From: Crotophaga sulcirostris
Taxonomy: Eukaryota > Chordata > Aves > Cuculiformes > Crotophagidae
Length of the DNA: 64,000 bases
Direction: 5' to 3'
NCBI GenBank assembly: GCA_013397455.1
Contig: VYZB01000327.1
Location: 888,433 to 952,432, forward strand
Below the pieces are notes generated by a model. The model was not told where the DNA came from. It saw only the letters and a list, made by a program, of their open reading frames with translations, and made no database searches. Position 1 is the first letter of the stretch. Each line of letters begins with the position of its first letter. The position numbers were made by a program, and so were the translations under genes. Below, piece by piece: positions 51,151 to 63,610 of the stretch.

Positions 51151-51788
51151 AATCCCACAACGATCTTTGAATTACCTTTACATATAGGACATACCAAAAT
51201 TTTTCTTTTGTGAAAGGAAATGCAATTTACAATTCTTCCAAGAAAGTTAAAATATCAGCATCCTCAGGGGCCTTGACAGTTCCCCGTAGCCAGGAGATTA
51301 AAAATATCCTTTACTCTAATGGACAGACAGTTGAAAGTTTGAATACTATCAATATTGTCCTCATGGGAAAAATCCTCCTTGCTAGTCATATGTACACAAA
51401 GAAATGAGAAAACCCTTTCATCCAAGCTCTTTGAGACGTACCTGTTTATCAACACTCTGTTCAGACTTGCAGGTGGTTTGCAAACACTTTTGTGCAAACA
51501 TTCCTTTGTTTTAAAAAATAAAATAGTTTAAATCACAGCTACTTTATGGAGTTATGGCTGTTAGCAAGTATCTGAAAGGGAGGGGTAACAAATATCTGAA
51601 TCTAAAACACCTGATCCAGGACTTTAAATTCAATGGCTACCTCAGAATTTTGGACAGTTCGGTTCAGTATCAGTGTAGGTCAGGACTGTAGAATAGCAGA
51701 ATAGTTGCATATGTCATCCTCAAGAGGATCCAGAATATAGCTCAATATAGGCTGTTTTCTGTTTTCTGATTTGTTTTGGGGTTTTTTT
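51151..51788. other. Gene-free stretch
   Basis: Nothing is recognised. Overlapping short frames on both strands at 51210-51497 have no domain. Confidence 0.6.
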
Positions 51789-51975
51789 GTGGTGTGTGTG
51801 CATATTTTGTTTCACTTTGTTTGTTGTTTATTTATTTTTTCCAATGTGTTCTGAATGAGGAAAGACATACAGTTTCGTTTTTGTTTTGTTTTGTTTTGTG
51901 GTGTGTGTGCATGTTTTGTTTTGTTGTTATGTTTTGTTTTTTTCCAATATGCTATGAATGAAGTAAGACATATAG
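51789..51975 (+). repeat. Diverged tandem duplication, about 105-bp unit, T/G-rich
   Basis: GTGGTGTGTGTGCAT at 51789 recurs at 51898. CCAATGTGTTCTGAATGAGG at 51841 recurs as CCAATATGCTATGAATGAAG at 51944, both followed by AAGACATA. The offset falls from 109 to 103, so indels separate the copies. Both copies hold (TTTTG)n slippage DNA. Confidence 0.85.
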
Positions 51976-53358
51976 CCAATGATGGACCCAGTTTCTAAAA
52001 GCTATTAAAAAAATCTAATACCTGGTCCATATATATGGTCCAGAAAATAAGAGAGTACTTATATTCTGGTAGATCATTTAATTTCATTTTCAGACTGAAG
52101 TTATCATTTGAATCGTTTGAGTTAGCATATTTTCTATTATTATCTTTTTTCTTTTTTTCTCCTCTCTTTTTTTTAGTATACAAAGCTCTGGCCTGTCATG
52201 ATTAGAAAAATAAAACAATACAAATATTATAATTTGCAGAATGCCAGAATTTGCTGTCAACTAAATAGTTTTTACAAATTCCTGGTGTTCAATAGTAAAC
52301 TCTTAATCTGATTGTACACGTTTGGAATTTCAGTATGTGTATGTGTGGCATGTGTGTGCAATCAAACTCTGAAAGTAAAGTGAATTCTACAAAGCAAAGG
52401 AAAAATAAGCCTCCATGGTTTCTAGTAGGAGGAACTGAGGGTAATCAGAGTGCACTGAAAGATAATTAGTAGAAAGTGCTGATATGATTGCCAAGGATGG
52501 GTACAGATGTCTTTGCCTACAAGGACACATAGCCATCTGCGTGCACAACAGCTTCATTGCTGTGTGACAGTTTCTTCTGAAAGCAGAACAGCTGAGCTGG
52601 GAGTACACAGGATAGAAACGTCACTTTTCAATTAAACTAGTAATTTATTTGTACTGTGATACTGTGTACTGTATTTTTCCCATCCATTTTCAGACGTTAT
52701 TTGGAGTTTTATTCCCTTTTGAAAATAAAGTGGACTAGGCCTGAGGGCTTGCTAGTCTCCTCAAATTATGTGATTCCATCTGTTTAGAGCCTTAATTCTT
52801 AAACAATGCTAAAATGTATAGAATTCATGTTAATAGATATAATTCCATTTAGAATGTATATCAATTCGTTCTAACATCATTTCCAGAACAAATCATTTGG
52901 TGGGGCTGGGAGAGAGAGAGAGGAATCCTTTCATATTGAAGTTCAGGTCAAAAGTGATTAAGAAAATGTTCAGAAATAATCTATTCATAACACATATAAG
53001 GCTCAGATATGTAATGTCAGTGTGAAAGAAAACATTTTATATATGTGGATTTTCATCTGAAGTGCTGTTAAAGTCTCAGTCTAAGTCCTGTCAGAGTACT
53101 GGATACACTGATTATTGATAACTATAACTGAAAAAGTAGAATTGCCAGTAGAAACAGAATGATAACTTAAACATTGACAGTTCATCCTCTATCAGGAACA
53201 ATCTGACTCCTTTCACCATCCATCAACAAAACAACTGGAATTTATATTCACAACTGCATGGAATATCTATTTAAAGTTTTGAACGATCTATGGAACCTTC
53301 TGCATCAGTGCATCTTCAAGCTAAAACCTTCTCTCACCTTTAGATGGTGAGGGAAATT
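51976..53358. other. Gene-free stretch
   Basis: No gene is recognised. It includes a 32-nt polypyrimidine tract ending in AG at 52143-52176 (splice-acceptor-like, but no exon follows), TG-rich sequence at 52333-52361 and a short (GA)n at 52910-52922. Confidence 0.6.
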
Positions 53359-53514
53359 CACAGAATCATAGAATCATCTGGTTGGAAAAGACCTCCGAGA
53401 CCATTGAGTCCAACCGTCTCCGTCCACTTCTAAACCATGTCCCTAAGGAACTCATCTACCCATCTCTTAAACACCTTCAGGGATGGTGACTCAGCCACCT
53501 CCCTGGGCAGCCCC
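53359..53514 (-). mobile_element. CR1 LINE 3'-tail fragment, 156 bp
   Basis: The plus strand reads CACAGAATCATAGAATCATC, the well-preserved antisense octamer tail, then GGTTGGAAAAGACCTCCGAG and a GAGTCCAACC box. It ends at CTCCCTGGGCAGCCCC, inside the ORF2 C-terminal RLPREVV region read in antisense. It is a severely 5'-truncated insertion on the minus strand. Motifs are cleaner than in the 2286 copy, suggesting a younger insertion. Confidence 0.93.
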
Positions 53515-56500
53515 AAATTAAGATTTTTAATGCAACTTTAAAAGAGACAAATATTTTCCCCAAAACCAACCTTTAAGTGTAATCACAGGACTTCAAAAAG
53601 CTCTATCTATAATGCTGGCACATAGTTCCTTTTTGTTAAACCACCTCAGTTCCTATTCAAAATTGTAAAACCTTTGATATTGAACTGTTGTTGATCCCAT
53701 TGGTTATTTTTTTAATAAGTAAGGGATGGAGGTACTTCATTCCGTTTTTTTCCTCCTCAGCTCTGCAATTCCTATTGATCCAGGTTTCAGTTCAGAATTG
53801 TTTTATTTCTTACAATAATCCAAAACTTCAAGAAATGGTGTAATTATGTACAGCAATCAGTATATGGCTGGTTTATGCAGTCAGAAATTTTTTTCATGAT
53901 AAAAGTCCATATTTTCCAGCATGAAACCAAAATAAACTTGCAAATATATCTGCAGAAACACAACCAAAGTCCTATGAAAATCAATTTACACTTTTGATGA
54001 AATTTTTATTTTTTTACTAACCCATGTACAACTTGTGAATTCAAAGATTAGATATAGCCTATGTACAAATAATAAAAATATTTATATTACATTTATATTT
54101 AGGCAGTAACAGATAAATGGAAACAGAAGAGAATGTAAACAAAATAATACATCATGATTAAAATATTTATGTTTTTCACAGAACACCCTATCAAAACAGG
54201 GCTTAGTAGGAAATTCTAATATCTGCTTTTCTTTTTCATAGGCCAAGAATAGCTATAATCATATATTTACAATTGTGATGTTCAAGTACTTGTGAGTATA
54301 AGGTGAACAACTTGATTTGAGACAGGATGGCAATTAGAATTAAAAGGGAATGGAAGCAGATGTGTTCAACCGCATTGTAAGGAAAACTGAAGTCCTCTCC
54401 TAGCTGGTGTTATAATAATACTTCAGAAATCATAATAACTGCTAAATATGCAAAAATAACTTGGTTTTGTGGTATTTTTTTAATTTTATTTTTCTTGAGG
54501 ATCTTAGCATCATGCTGGTATAATTTCAATCACATATTAGATTGTTAACTTGGAGAATCCAGTAATAATACATGCAGAAACAACAGCTTAATGAATCAAT
54601 CAAATAAAAAGTTAAATTAAGAAAAGCCTATAGAAAGAGAACAAGTAAAAAATTCACTTTGCTAAACTTTAAAGAATAAAGACAAGAAAAGGAGTATGTG
54701 CTTTGTTTACTGTTTCAAGTTCAGATCCTTCTGCTTATCAGCAGATCTCAGTACATGGAGGTAGTCTGCATGACTAGATTTGAGCTTTTAGATCTTATTT
54801 TACAAGTACAACTGATAAAACAGGCTACTTAAAGCATTGACACTGAAAAGATATACATTATATTCTTGTGTGCTCTTTCATTCTTTATATAAGGATTTGA
54901 AAACAAAAAGTTATCAAAGCCACATTTTCATGCTATAGAAATATAACTCAAAGTTTCTCCTGAGGTCTGCTGAAATCAAGAATTTCTAGTAGGAATCCAT
55001 CTCTGTCTTTGTATTTCATAATATATTCTTTTGTATTCTGGTGAAGTAATTCAACTGAATTTCATACGACAAATAAAAATAACATAGGTCTTTAATGACA
55101 TTTATAATAATTACTTGAAATATAGAAAAACAGGATATCAATGAGCATATTGTCATACTGATGACTTACAAGGATGATTTTTTTTTCTGTTTCTTATTTT
55201 GATTTAATCAAATCCAGCATATGTAAGAAACGGAAACAAACATGATCACAGGAAAGCAACACAACTAAAGGGTTAATTATGCATAAAATAATCAGTCGAG
55301 AAACCTATCAGTCTGTCTCTCAATTCCACTTCATTAGCTAGCAACAATATACACGACCAGACAGATAAACAGAAAACAAGCATGTATTATATAAGACTAT
55401 ACATTACCATGAAGTTAATTCCTTTTTTTAATTCAAGGAAATAGATACATTGTCTCTGAATGGAGCAATAAGCAAGTAACTCTATAATAAAGGCCAGATG
55501 ACAGTGTCAGAGACAATTTAGGAGCATTCTATGAAAAGGAAAATTAAATCCGTATTACAGAACTTAAAGTTTGTAATTAAATCACATAAATTTAGGTTCT
55601 ACAGTATGGTTATAGCCATTTTAGTTTGGCATCAAATATGAAAATGTTATTTATACATTAATTTAGTTGTCATAAATTTATATATGAAAAAGTGACTAAA
55701 TCTTCAACAGGAAAATAGGATGGAAAGTTTTATGTATGCATCCTTACTTAAAAAAAACCAAAAACAAAACAGCAAAACCCACAAAGTATTGCATCAGAAA
55801 TTCATGTACCATTTAGAATGAATTTATAATTAGAAAATAGTCAATTTTGCACTTGTAAATATATTAGGTACTCAGTTCTACCAGGAAGACTTTAAGGGAT
55901 GAGGAGTTTTCATTATGATAAACTTATACGTATTTTTTTGCTTTTGTATAAAGAATTAGATGTTTCATATTCCAAAACAGAATGTTTTTAAGGATGTATT
56001 CATTTTCCTAACTGAATGTTTCCCTCCTAAACTGCAACTAGCAATGGCGTGACAAAGCATAGGTCATAAAAGAAAACTGGCTTTTTCCAGGCACCCTCCA
56101 AAGTCTTCATTTACTCACTGAAAGGGGCTGATTCAAACATAGTTCAATTCATTATACAGTCACGCTCATATTTTTAAGCAGATGCTAGCAAGACTTTGCA
56201 CGCCATGCAATGTTCCCAATGCCAAAGAACAGTGGGCAATCTGTTCTTCCTTTTTTGAAGATGACTAGCTGATTATTCATTTCATTCCTTAATTATTAAG
56301 GATGAATAAAGTGGTTTTGATTACCAAAAACATGAACAAACCTGAAATTTTGACAAAATTAGGCAGAAAATCAAAGCAACATTGGAATCACATTACCTAC
56401 AGAAAGCAAGTATATCAGAAGAAAATAATTTTTGACAGGATTTCTGACCTCACAAATATGCATTCCTGCCACTGTTGTCATTATTCTGTTTCAAAACTCG

Positions 56501-57519
56501 TTTGGAGATCAGTTAAGAGTTATGAGTTATACACTATCAAGTAGTGTAACCATGTATGACCTCAGAAGTACTCAGTGACCATCAATTTTTATTATTGTAA
56601 CTTCATAGATTATCTAGTATGTGTGTCTCTAAACAGTGTATATTATAAAATATTATGAAGTGTTAAAATACTAGCTGCTTTTAGAATTATTAGATTGGAA
56701 AGCTCACAGGATCTTGTCAATAAAAGAGGACAATTTCAAAAATCTATTCCATTAGTGATAATAAGGATGCAGTTTCATTATAAGCAGGGAATCTATAACA
56801 TAATGGTGCTATTTTTCACTTAATTATCTAAAATCGTAAAATCTGATTAGAACTTACAATTCTAACATCAGCTAGTGCAATGGCAATACACAGAAAAAAG
56901 AATGTAGATGGAAATTACATTTTCATTTATCTTTCCTGGAAACGTTATTCTGTCAATATTTGTTTTAAAATATCCTTGGGAGGTGTAATTTTTCTTTGCT
57001 TTTTCTTTTGACTGCAAATTTTCAAATGTTCAGTTTCACATGCTTGTGAATGTACAACTTCAATGTAAATAGTTTTTGAAAGGGTGCATATTACAGGCCA
57101 GAATTTAACAATTATATATTCATATACTACAAAATGAAATACATTCCCATAATTTAAATTAGATACTGAGTAAACCTGGAAATGTAAACATACTCTAACT
57201 GAAAAAAAACAAACAAAACAAAACAAAAAAACAACCCCAAACTTTCAAAAAATAAGTTTAAATAAGCTATAAGAGCTTACAAACAACATTGCATTAGTGT
57301 CAATGGTTTTGTTCTTGCATTTTACATAATTAGAAATTAGCTGGTGTAGTATGAGAAAGAAATCCTGACATTTTCCATTTCTAGCTTCATAATAAATTAA
57401 CAGAAGAAAGGACTTTTTCAGCTTTTCTGTAAGTTCTGAGTACTTAATATCTTTACCATAACAAATATTACTTGATTTCTCTTCATGGTGACTTTTATAC
57501 CCCTTCTGTTTGAGAGCTA
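53515..57519. other. AT-rich gene-free stretch
   Basis: No gene is recognised. A-rich low-complexity stretches lie near 55750-55790 and 57200-57235. Patches at 55260-55400 and 56050-56250 have unique, mixed composition that could be conserved non-coding sequence; this is untested. Confidence 0.6.
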
Positions 57520-57910
57520 CTGGAAGGACCCTTTCTGTTGTTTGCTACATGAGCGTTCCTTCCAGACCTCAAGACCTTTCTTTTTATTTTGCCTTTTGGC
57601 AATAAAAGAATTAATTGTCCATTTCAAGGTGGGGCTGTGATGCAGGAGTGGCAATTATTATTTTGTAACTCTAATTAGCTAGATTAAAGGCTGTGTGCCT
57701 GCCTGCTGAGGAGGGATGTGACTGCATGTTACTGTCAGCCTGTCTGGCTCCTGACTTCTTCACTGCATCAGGTCATTCCTTTGGCACTCGTAACAAGATA
57801 CTCAGTTCTTGCTGCATGTACAGAGCTCAGATAAGGGCCTTTGCCAAAAAGTCTTTGCTGCTGCAACAACTCGTATCCCACCTGCGTTTTGTGAAACTGA
57901 AGATTTCCAA
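57520..57910. other. Possible conserved non-coding element
   Basis: Unique, repeat-free sequence with homeodomain-type cores: GAATTAATTG near 57609, CAATTATTATT near 57652 and CTAATTAGCTAG near 57671. The chance frame at 57693-57926 has no domain. The call rests on composition and motif clustering only. Confidence 0.3.
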
Positions 57911-60430
57911 TTGGGTTTCTGCTTGACAAAAACCAAGCAAAAGAGAAACTAAATTTAATCTGATTAGGTAGTCATGTTCAATTTAATCTTCTGGAAGGAA
58001 ATACTAAACTTTAACTTTTCTTTTTTCTTTGTGCTAATGCCAAAGAACTGGTTCTGCTAAATCTTGGACAAAAAAAAATATTCTTTATAAATGAAAAAAA
58101 ATAGCCAATACTTCTGTAGAAATGTAAACTGTAAAAAAAGGATTGAAGTTGCATGCAAGTGACTTTCAGTGACCAGGTCACATGCAATGATGCAGCAAGA
58201 GAAACACACTGGATTTTTGTTGCAATTATTATGACCTGTTTGTGAAACTTTATGATAAAGAGAAAAAATGGATTTTTTTCTGGACATTCTCAAATAATAC
58301 AATGTTATGATAGCACTGAATAGGTTGAAGATACTTACTCATGGTGACTGAAGATTTGATTGTTTACTGTTTGTCCATTCATAGTTCCAATAGCAGGATT
58401 TTGGATTTCTTAATACTACTTTGTATTATATTAATATTTTCCTTAAGTACCATTAATATATTTGGTAATAGTTAATTGGAAAAGAAGTCTAGGATTAAAT
58501 GCCAGACTAACTGAAATGGCTAATGAAACAGTTAATAGTTTTCATTATGCCCTTAAGGATGGGTTCATTTCACCTAATTCAAGACATTTAGAAATTAGAT
58601 GGTTATCCAGGAAGAGTCATTTAAGTCCATCCTTAGTCAATGGAAAGAGGATTGGTGCTCCCTGTAAGCAAGACTCTTCTTGTTGTGGTGTACGTGTCTA
58701 ACTAGACAGAATGAATTGCCTCTTGGAGTGAATCTTCCACTGAGGAAGACAGCTTCAGCAGAAAGCCTAATAAAAAAATGTAGATTGGATATCTAATTGT
58801 AAATGGTTAAAGAAGTCTTATACTTCAAGCATATGGATGTAAAATGCATATATTCCAGAGTTTCTCTGGAAAATATTCCCATGAAGAGTTTTAAAAATAT
58901 TACCTCACATAGAAAATATTTTTTGCCTCTGGAGAACTAAGAAAATCTTGTCATTTTTCAGAACATGCTTTATTCATTTTTATACCCTTATATTCTAAGG
59001 GGTAATTTATTCAGGGTAAAGATTCTACTAAAAAAAAACATCTAATTACTAAAATTTATGGTACAATATATTGAAACAGTATACTTACAACAAAATTAGC
59101 TACTGTAATATTTGTTAAAGTAAAAAATATCCATGTAAAGAACTGCATGATAGAAAGCAAAAACCCGATCTTGGTCTCATTAAAGCAATGAAAGTCTTGC
59201 CTGTAATGTCAGTTACAACAGAACTGTACCCTAGAAAGAAAAGCCTCAGGTTTTCTTTGGAAACCTGGGCTGAGCTATTGATGTAAAAGAGATTTTGGTT
59301 GTAGAGGCACTGGAAATGTCAGTATTGGTATAGTCATTTTATATGTACTTACCTTCAGTAGAGGTCAAATTAGCTGCTGAATTACTCAACTTGTTCTGTT
59401 TACTTTTGCTACAGTAAGTCCCAACATAGATGCAAACCTGCCTACTTTTTAATGTTTAGGAATTGGAAATTTAATCATGTCAGTATAATTATACTTTACA
59501 GTGTCACAGAAAACCCTTCCCGGTAACATTGTGTGACATGGCTGCTCCAATATATTCCATTTGCTGACTGAACATATACATTCTGAAAACTTGCTTTGAA
59601 AAATGTTTTTTAATGTATATATTGTTGCACACTAAATATTTATTTTTATGTCTAGGATATAAATAACTGCTGTAGTTTACTTGCTGAAGATACATAGAAT
59701 ACAAAAATATTCTCTTCTCATTTGAAAAGAAGATATCTTTAATATCTTAAAACACAGACCTCAATCACACACCCATATCTGTGGTAAACTATATTTTTCC
59801 TCAGTTCTCTTATTGCTCAAATTCTACTTTGCATCATTATTGGTTTTTGCTATTAACATTCCATTGAACTTTTGACTCATAATTTTTTAAGATACTACCA
59901 CATCTCTACTGTAACAAGCATTTTTTTATTTTATTTTTTAATGAGTTCAAACATTCTGTAACAACGAATTGGATAAAATGAAAATCCTTTTTCCACTCTG
60001 TTCTTTCACTTTTCTCATGTATGTCCCCCTTTCTAATTCTGTTTGTCTTAATGGGTGATACAGTTTACAATTCAAATAAAAAACCTTCTTTTTTAATTCA
60101 AGATTTTCTCTGCTATTATTGTCTTTCTGCTCTTATTTCAGAAGTATTTTAAAAAAGAATTCCATCACCCCTATTACTTTTCAGTTGCTTTTTCTTCCAC
60201 CCATTCTTTACAGAAATATGTAAGGAACTGTTTCTACGTCTGGACAAGACACAACCCTCTTTGCCTGAACTGGTTGGAGGAATTATGAGCAGCTTAGCAG
60301 CTGAAAGTCACCTCTGTAATTCTTTCCCATACATTTATTTTGTCCCAGATTTACCTCTAATACTGATGGAAGTAAAGTTGTTTATGTTATTTTCAACTCA
60401 CTGTATCTGTGCTATGTATTGTTATTGCTA
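57911..60430. other. AT-rich gene-free stretch
   Basis: No gene is recognised. It contains the palindrome TTGCATGCAA (58149-58158) within an imperfect hairpin to about 58187, and a CAGGTTT/AAACCTG inverted repeat near 59246-59266. Confidence 0.6.
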
Positions 60431-60508
60431 CAGAATCACAGAATTGTTTCACTTGGAAATAAGATCATAGAGTCGAACTGTAAACCTAACACTGCCAACA
60501 CTCCACTA
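60431..60508 (-). mobile_element. CR1 LINE 3'-tail fragment, about 78 bp
   Basis: The plus strand reads CAGAATCACAGAATTGTTTC, the antisense CR1 octamer tail, then a decayed TTGGAAATAAGATCATAGAG box and a TAAACCTAACACTGCCAA stretch typical of one CR1 subfamily's 3' UTR. It stops at CCACTAAA, where an A/C-rich simple repeat takes over. Very short minus-strand 5'-truncated copy. Confidence 0.85.
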
Positions 60509-60546
60509 AAAAAAACAACAAAACAAAACAAAAACAAACAAAAAAG
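60509..60546 (+). repeat. A-rich (CAAAA)n-like simple repeat
   Basis: AAAACAACAAAACAAAAC-type sequence directly joins the truncated 5' side of the minus-strand CR1 tail. It is not a poly-A tail of that element, since CR1 ends in octamers at its other side. Confidence 0.85.
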
Positions 60547-61888
60547 ATAGGTGTGAATAAGCTCCTTTCTCCAGTATTTATGTTCTTGAGGGTCAGACAA
60601 GTACTGATGAAATTTTTTTAGGAGAGGTATTATTATTACAGCTGAGGTAGATAGGGGATAAAGACAGAAAGAATGGAAAGCCTGCTGAAGAATAAAGATA
60701 GGTAGAAGACCAGAAGTTTATCTGCAGTGCAAAGGAGGTCCAAAGCCAAATGGCAGATGTGGCAGAGGGACTAAACAGACTGGAGTTTCCTCAGTCTAAA
60801 CTATTAAAAATTCTGAAGTGGAAAGGAAAAATAGTAGAAAGATTTACCCTATAACATTGTGTGTCCAAGGACACTTGTTTCAACCTTGTTTATTTAATAC
60901 ATCTTACTGTAGTAGATCTAATTTTTCTCTTTTTAAAGAGCTACTTCTTAATGCTTTGCATTTTATGACATAAACTGAGACTTAGTTGTAGGGAGGGAAA
61001 AGAATATTTTCCAATGAATCAGAGGGAACAGTTTAGACCCTGCTGATAAACAAAAAGCTACTTGAAACTACTGGACAGAGAATAAGTTAAGAGGAAATAA
61101 TCTGCCTTATGAAATGCCAATGAAAAGGAAAAATAGTCTTTAAATGATTTTAATATTTTCTTTTTAAGCACATTTATTATCAAGCTGTCTACTCCTAATT
61201 AAGTTCTATTGAAACATAACTTACAAAAGTAAAATGTGTTTGGATTTTTTTTATTTTAATTTTTCTTCCCAGAAGTGCCTACTTTAACTAAAAGCTACTT
61301 GTAAATCCACTTTATTATCCCAGGTAAGTCAGAGCTTATGATGATATACAGAAATAGGAAGCACTGGAATGCCAAGGGCAAAACATTTTAGGGGTCCTCA
61401 AGCCAGGGTCCTACACAAAACAAAATAGATTGTTGCCTTCATCCAAGTCCCAGGATAAGACAATAATCTCATGGTCCCTTTTTTTCAGCATCAGAATACT
61501 GGAAGAACAGGCTTTGGGGGCTGTTGTTACCTAGACAAAGGTGACATATATGTGGGATAGTGATTATAGATTGGTGGGACTGTTACCAGGTGGTCTCTCT
61601 CCTGGTGGAGCTGGAGCAGAGAAAGGATCTTCTAAATTCTACTCAGGGTGTTCCTGTTAGCCTAAGTAACAGTGGTGATTCCCATCACCACACTTAGAGT
61701 GGTGGCCACCCTTGCTTGGCACTAATCCCTCCGACATAGGGCACTAAAGTTCCTTGATGAGAAACCTTGAAAATGAACATGGGTTCTCTTGGCTGAGCAC
61801 CTCTTGAGAGTACTTCTACTGGATCTGTAACTTAGAGATAACCAGTGCTTTTAAAATTTGATTTGCTCAGACAAAAGTTTTGAAAATA
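60547..61888. other. Gene-free stretch leading into the gap
   Basis: No gene is recognised. From about 61330 the sequence becomes more G+C-rich and holds a perfect hairpin and a palindrome (61672-61710), then stops at the N block. It could be the edge of an unassembled repeat. Confidence 0.55.
61672..61710. repeat. Perfect hairpin followed by a 10-bp palindrome
   Basis: GTGGTGAT (61672-61679) and ATCACCAC (61684-61691) flank a TCCC loop. GGTGGCCACC at 61701-61710 is a perfect palindrome. Both lie about 180-220 bp before the gap. Confidence 0.9.
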
Positions 61889-62618
61889 NNNNNNNNNNNN
61901 NNNNNNNNNNNNNNNNNNNNNNNNNNNNNNNNNNNNNNNNNNNNNNNNNNNNNNNNNNNNNNNNNNNNNNNNNNNNNNNNNNNNNNNNNNNNNNNNNNNN
62001 NNNNNNNNNNNNNNNNNNNNNNNNNNNNNNNNNNNNNNNNNNNNNNNNNNNNNNNNNNNNNNNNNNNNNNNNNNNNNNNNNNNNNNNNNNNNNNNNNNNN
62101 NNNNNNNNNNNNNNNNNNNNNNNNNNNNNNNNNNNNNNNNNNNNNNNNNNNNNNNNNNNNNNNNNNNNNNNNNNNNNNNNNNNNNNNNNNNNNNNNNNNN
62201 NNNNNNNNNNNNNNNNNNNNNNNNNNNNNNNNNNNNNNNNNNNNNNNNNNNNNNNNNNNNNNNNNNNNNNNNNNNNNNNNNNNNNNNNNNNNNNNNNNNN
62301 NNNNNNNNNNNNNNNNNNNNNNNNNNNNNNNNNNNNNNNNNNNNNNNNNNNNNNNNNNNNNNNNNNNNNNNNNNNNNNNNNNNNNNNNNNNNNNNNNNNN
62401 NNNNNNNNNNNNNNNNNNNNNNNNNNNNNNNNNNNNNNNNNNNNNNNNNNNNNNNNNNNNNNNNNNNNNNNNNNNNNNNNNNNNNNNNNNNNNNNNNNNN
62501 NNNNNNNNNNNNNNNNNNNNNNNNNNNNNNNNNNNNNNNNNNNNNNNNNNNNNNNNNNNNNNNNNNNNNNNNNNNNNNNNNNNNNNNNNNNNNNNNNNNN
62601 NNNNNNNNNNNNNNNNNN
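61889..62618. other. Assembly gap, 730 N
   Basis: An unbroken run of 730 N characters. Apparent long open frames across it on both strands are artefacts of undefined codons. Confidence 0.99.
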
Positions 62619-63088
62619 AAAGATGACAACACAAATTAATCAAATACAGGAACATATTTTCTAAATATACTGACTTGTTGCATAGTTGAGTTGTATTAAA
62701 TGCTGGATGAACAATAATTAAAATATAATATGCCCCTTTTTTTTTAAAAAAAAAAAAGGTTTTCCTTTGATTCATTAGGATTTGTTCTGATTTTCCTGTT
62801 CTTCTTGTTGTTGTCTCTTTAATCAGGTGTCCAAACTGATTGCTGTATGGTGCTTAGTTGGTGTAGGGGAGCAATTACAAAGAAGAGCAATTATTTAGAA
62901 GTACATTTTGTATGAATGATGCTAATATCATCTTTCTAGCTTTCTTATTACTCATTTGCTAGCTAATTATCCATATGCCACAGTATTTTGAAGAAAAATA
63001 TTCAAAACATTTTTTGCTTCATTTTGTTTATTCTGGCTTTCCCCAGGAAATTTGGACTATGTTTAGATGTGGAAATGAGAATGTTAAA
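62619..63088. other. AT-rich gene-free stretch after the gap
   Basis: Nothing is recognised beyond a T9A12 homopolymer junction at 62737-62757. Confidence 0.65.
62737..62757. repeat. T9A12 homopolymer junction
   Basis: Nine T followed directly by twelve A. It is self-complementary and error-prone for sequencing. Confidence 0.9.
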
Positions 63089-63161
63089 ATAAAAACAACA
63101 ACAACAAAAAACCCAAAAACCCCCCAAAACCCCACAAACTCCCAAAAACCCAACAAAACTT
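63089..63161 (+). repeat. C/A-rich low-complexity tract, G-quadruplex-capable on the minus strand
   Basis: The tract has five C runs of three or more: 63112-63114, 63120-63125, 63130-63133, 63141-63143 and 63149-63151. They are separated by A-rich loops of 5, 4, 7 and 5 nt. On the minus strand this satisfies the usual G3+N1-7 quadruplex pattern with one spare tract. An ACA repeat precedes it. Confidence 0.9.
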
Positions 63162-63610
63162 TGGAAAACTCATGAAAGAAATTTACTTAACTATTTGTGA
63201 GCATAGTATTGGTGGGCATAACTGACAACACCATTTGTATTGGCACACAGTTTTAGCGGCCATATGTTAGCATAGCTTCAATGAGGTCATAGAAAGAATG
63301 TTACTTTGAAAACGTATTTAAGAAAGGGAAAAATGCCACACAGCAGTGAGGAGTGAGGTAAAAAATGTGAGAAGCAACAGTGTGTACACCAAGGTCAAAG
63401 AAGGAGGGAGGTGTTCCAGGCACAGGGGAGATACACACCTGCAGCTCACCGAAGAGACCACAGTGGAGTAGATATTTTCTGCATCTTATGGAAGAGATGG
63501 CAATGAAACAGGTATTTCCCTACAGACAATGGAGAGGTACACATTGATGCAGTTATCCATACTATACTTGCATTGTTTTTTAAAGTTCTTCGAGGAATGG
63601 AACAGCAAAA
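63162..63610. other. Gene-free stretch
   Basis: Nothing is recognised. The composition is mixed, with no repeat or long frame. Confidence 0.6.

Noticed and set aside
51776..51961. Cys/Phe-rich 61-codon frame with internal repetition
   Set aside because: The repetition is the translated TTTTG/GTGTG tandem duplication, not a protein repeat.
61832..62775. Long open frames of 248-302 codons on both strands
   Set aside because: They consist almost entirely of undefined codons from the 730-N gap.
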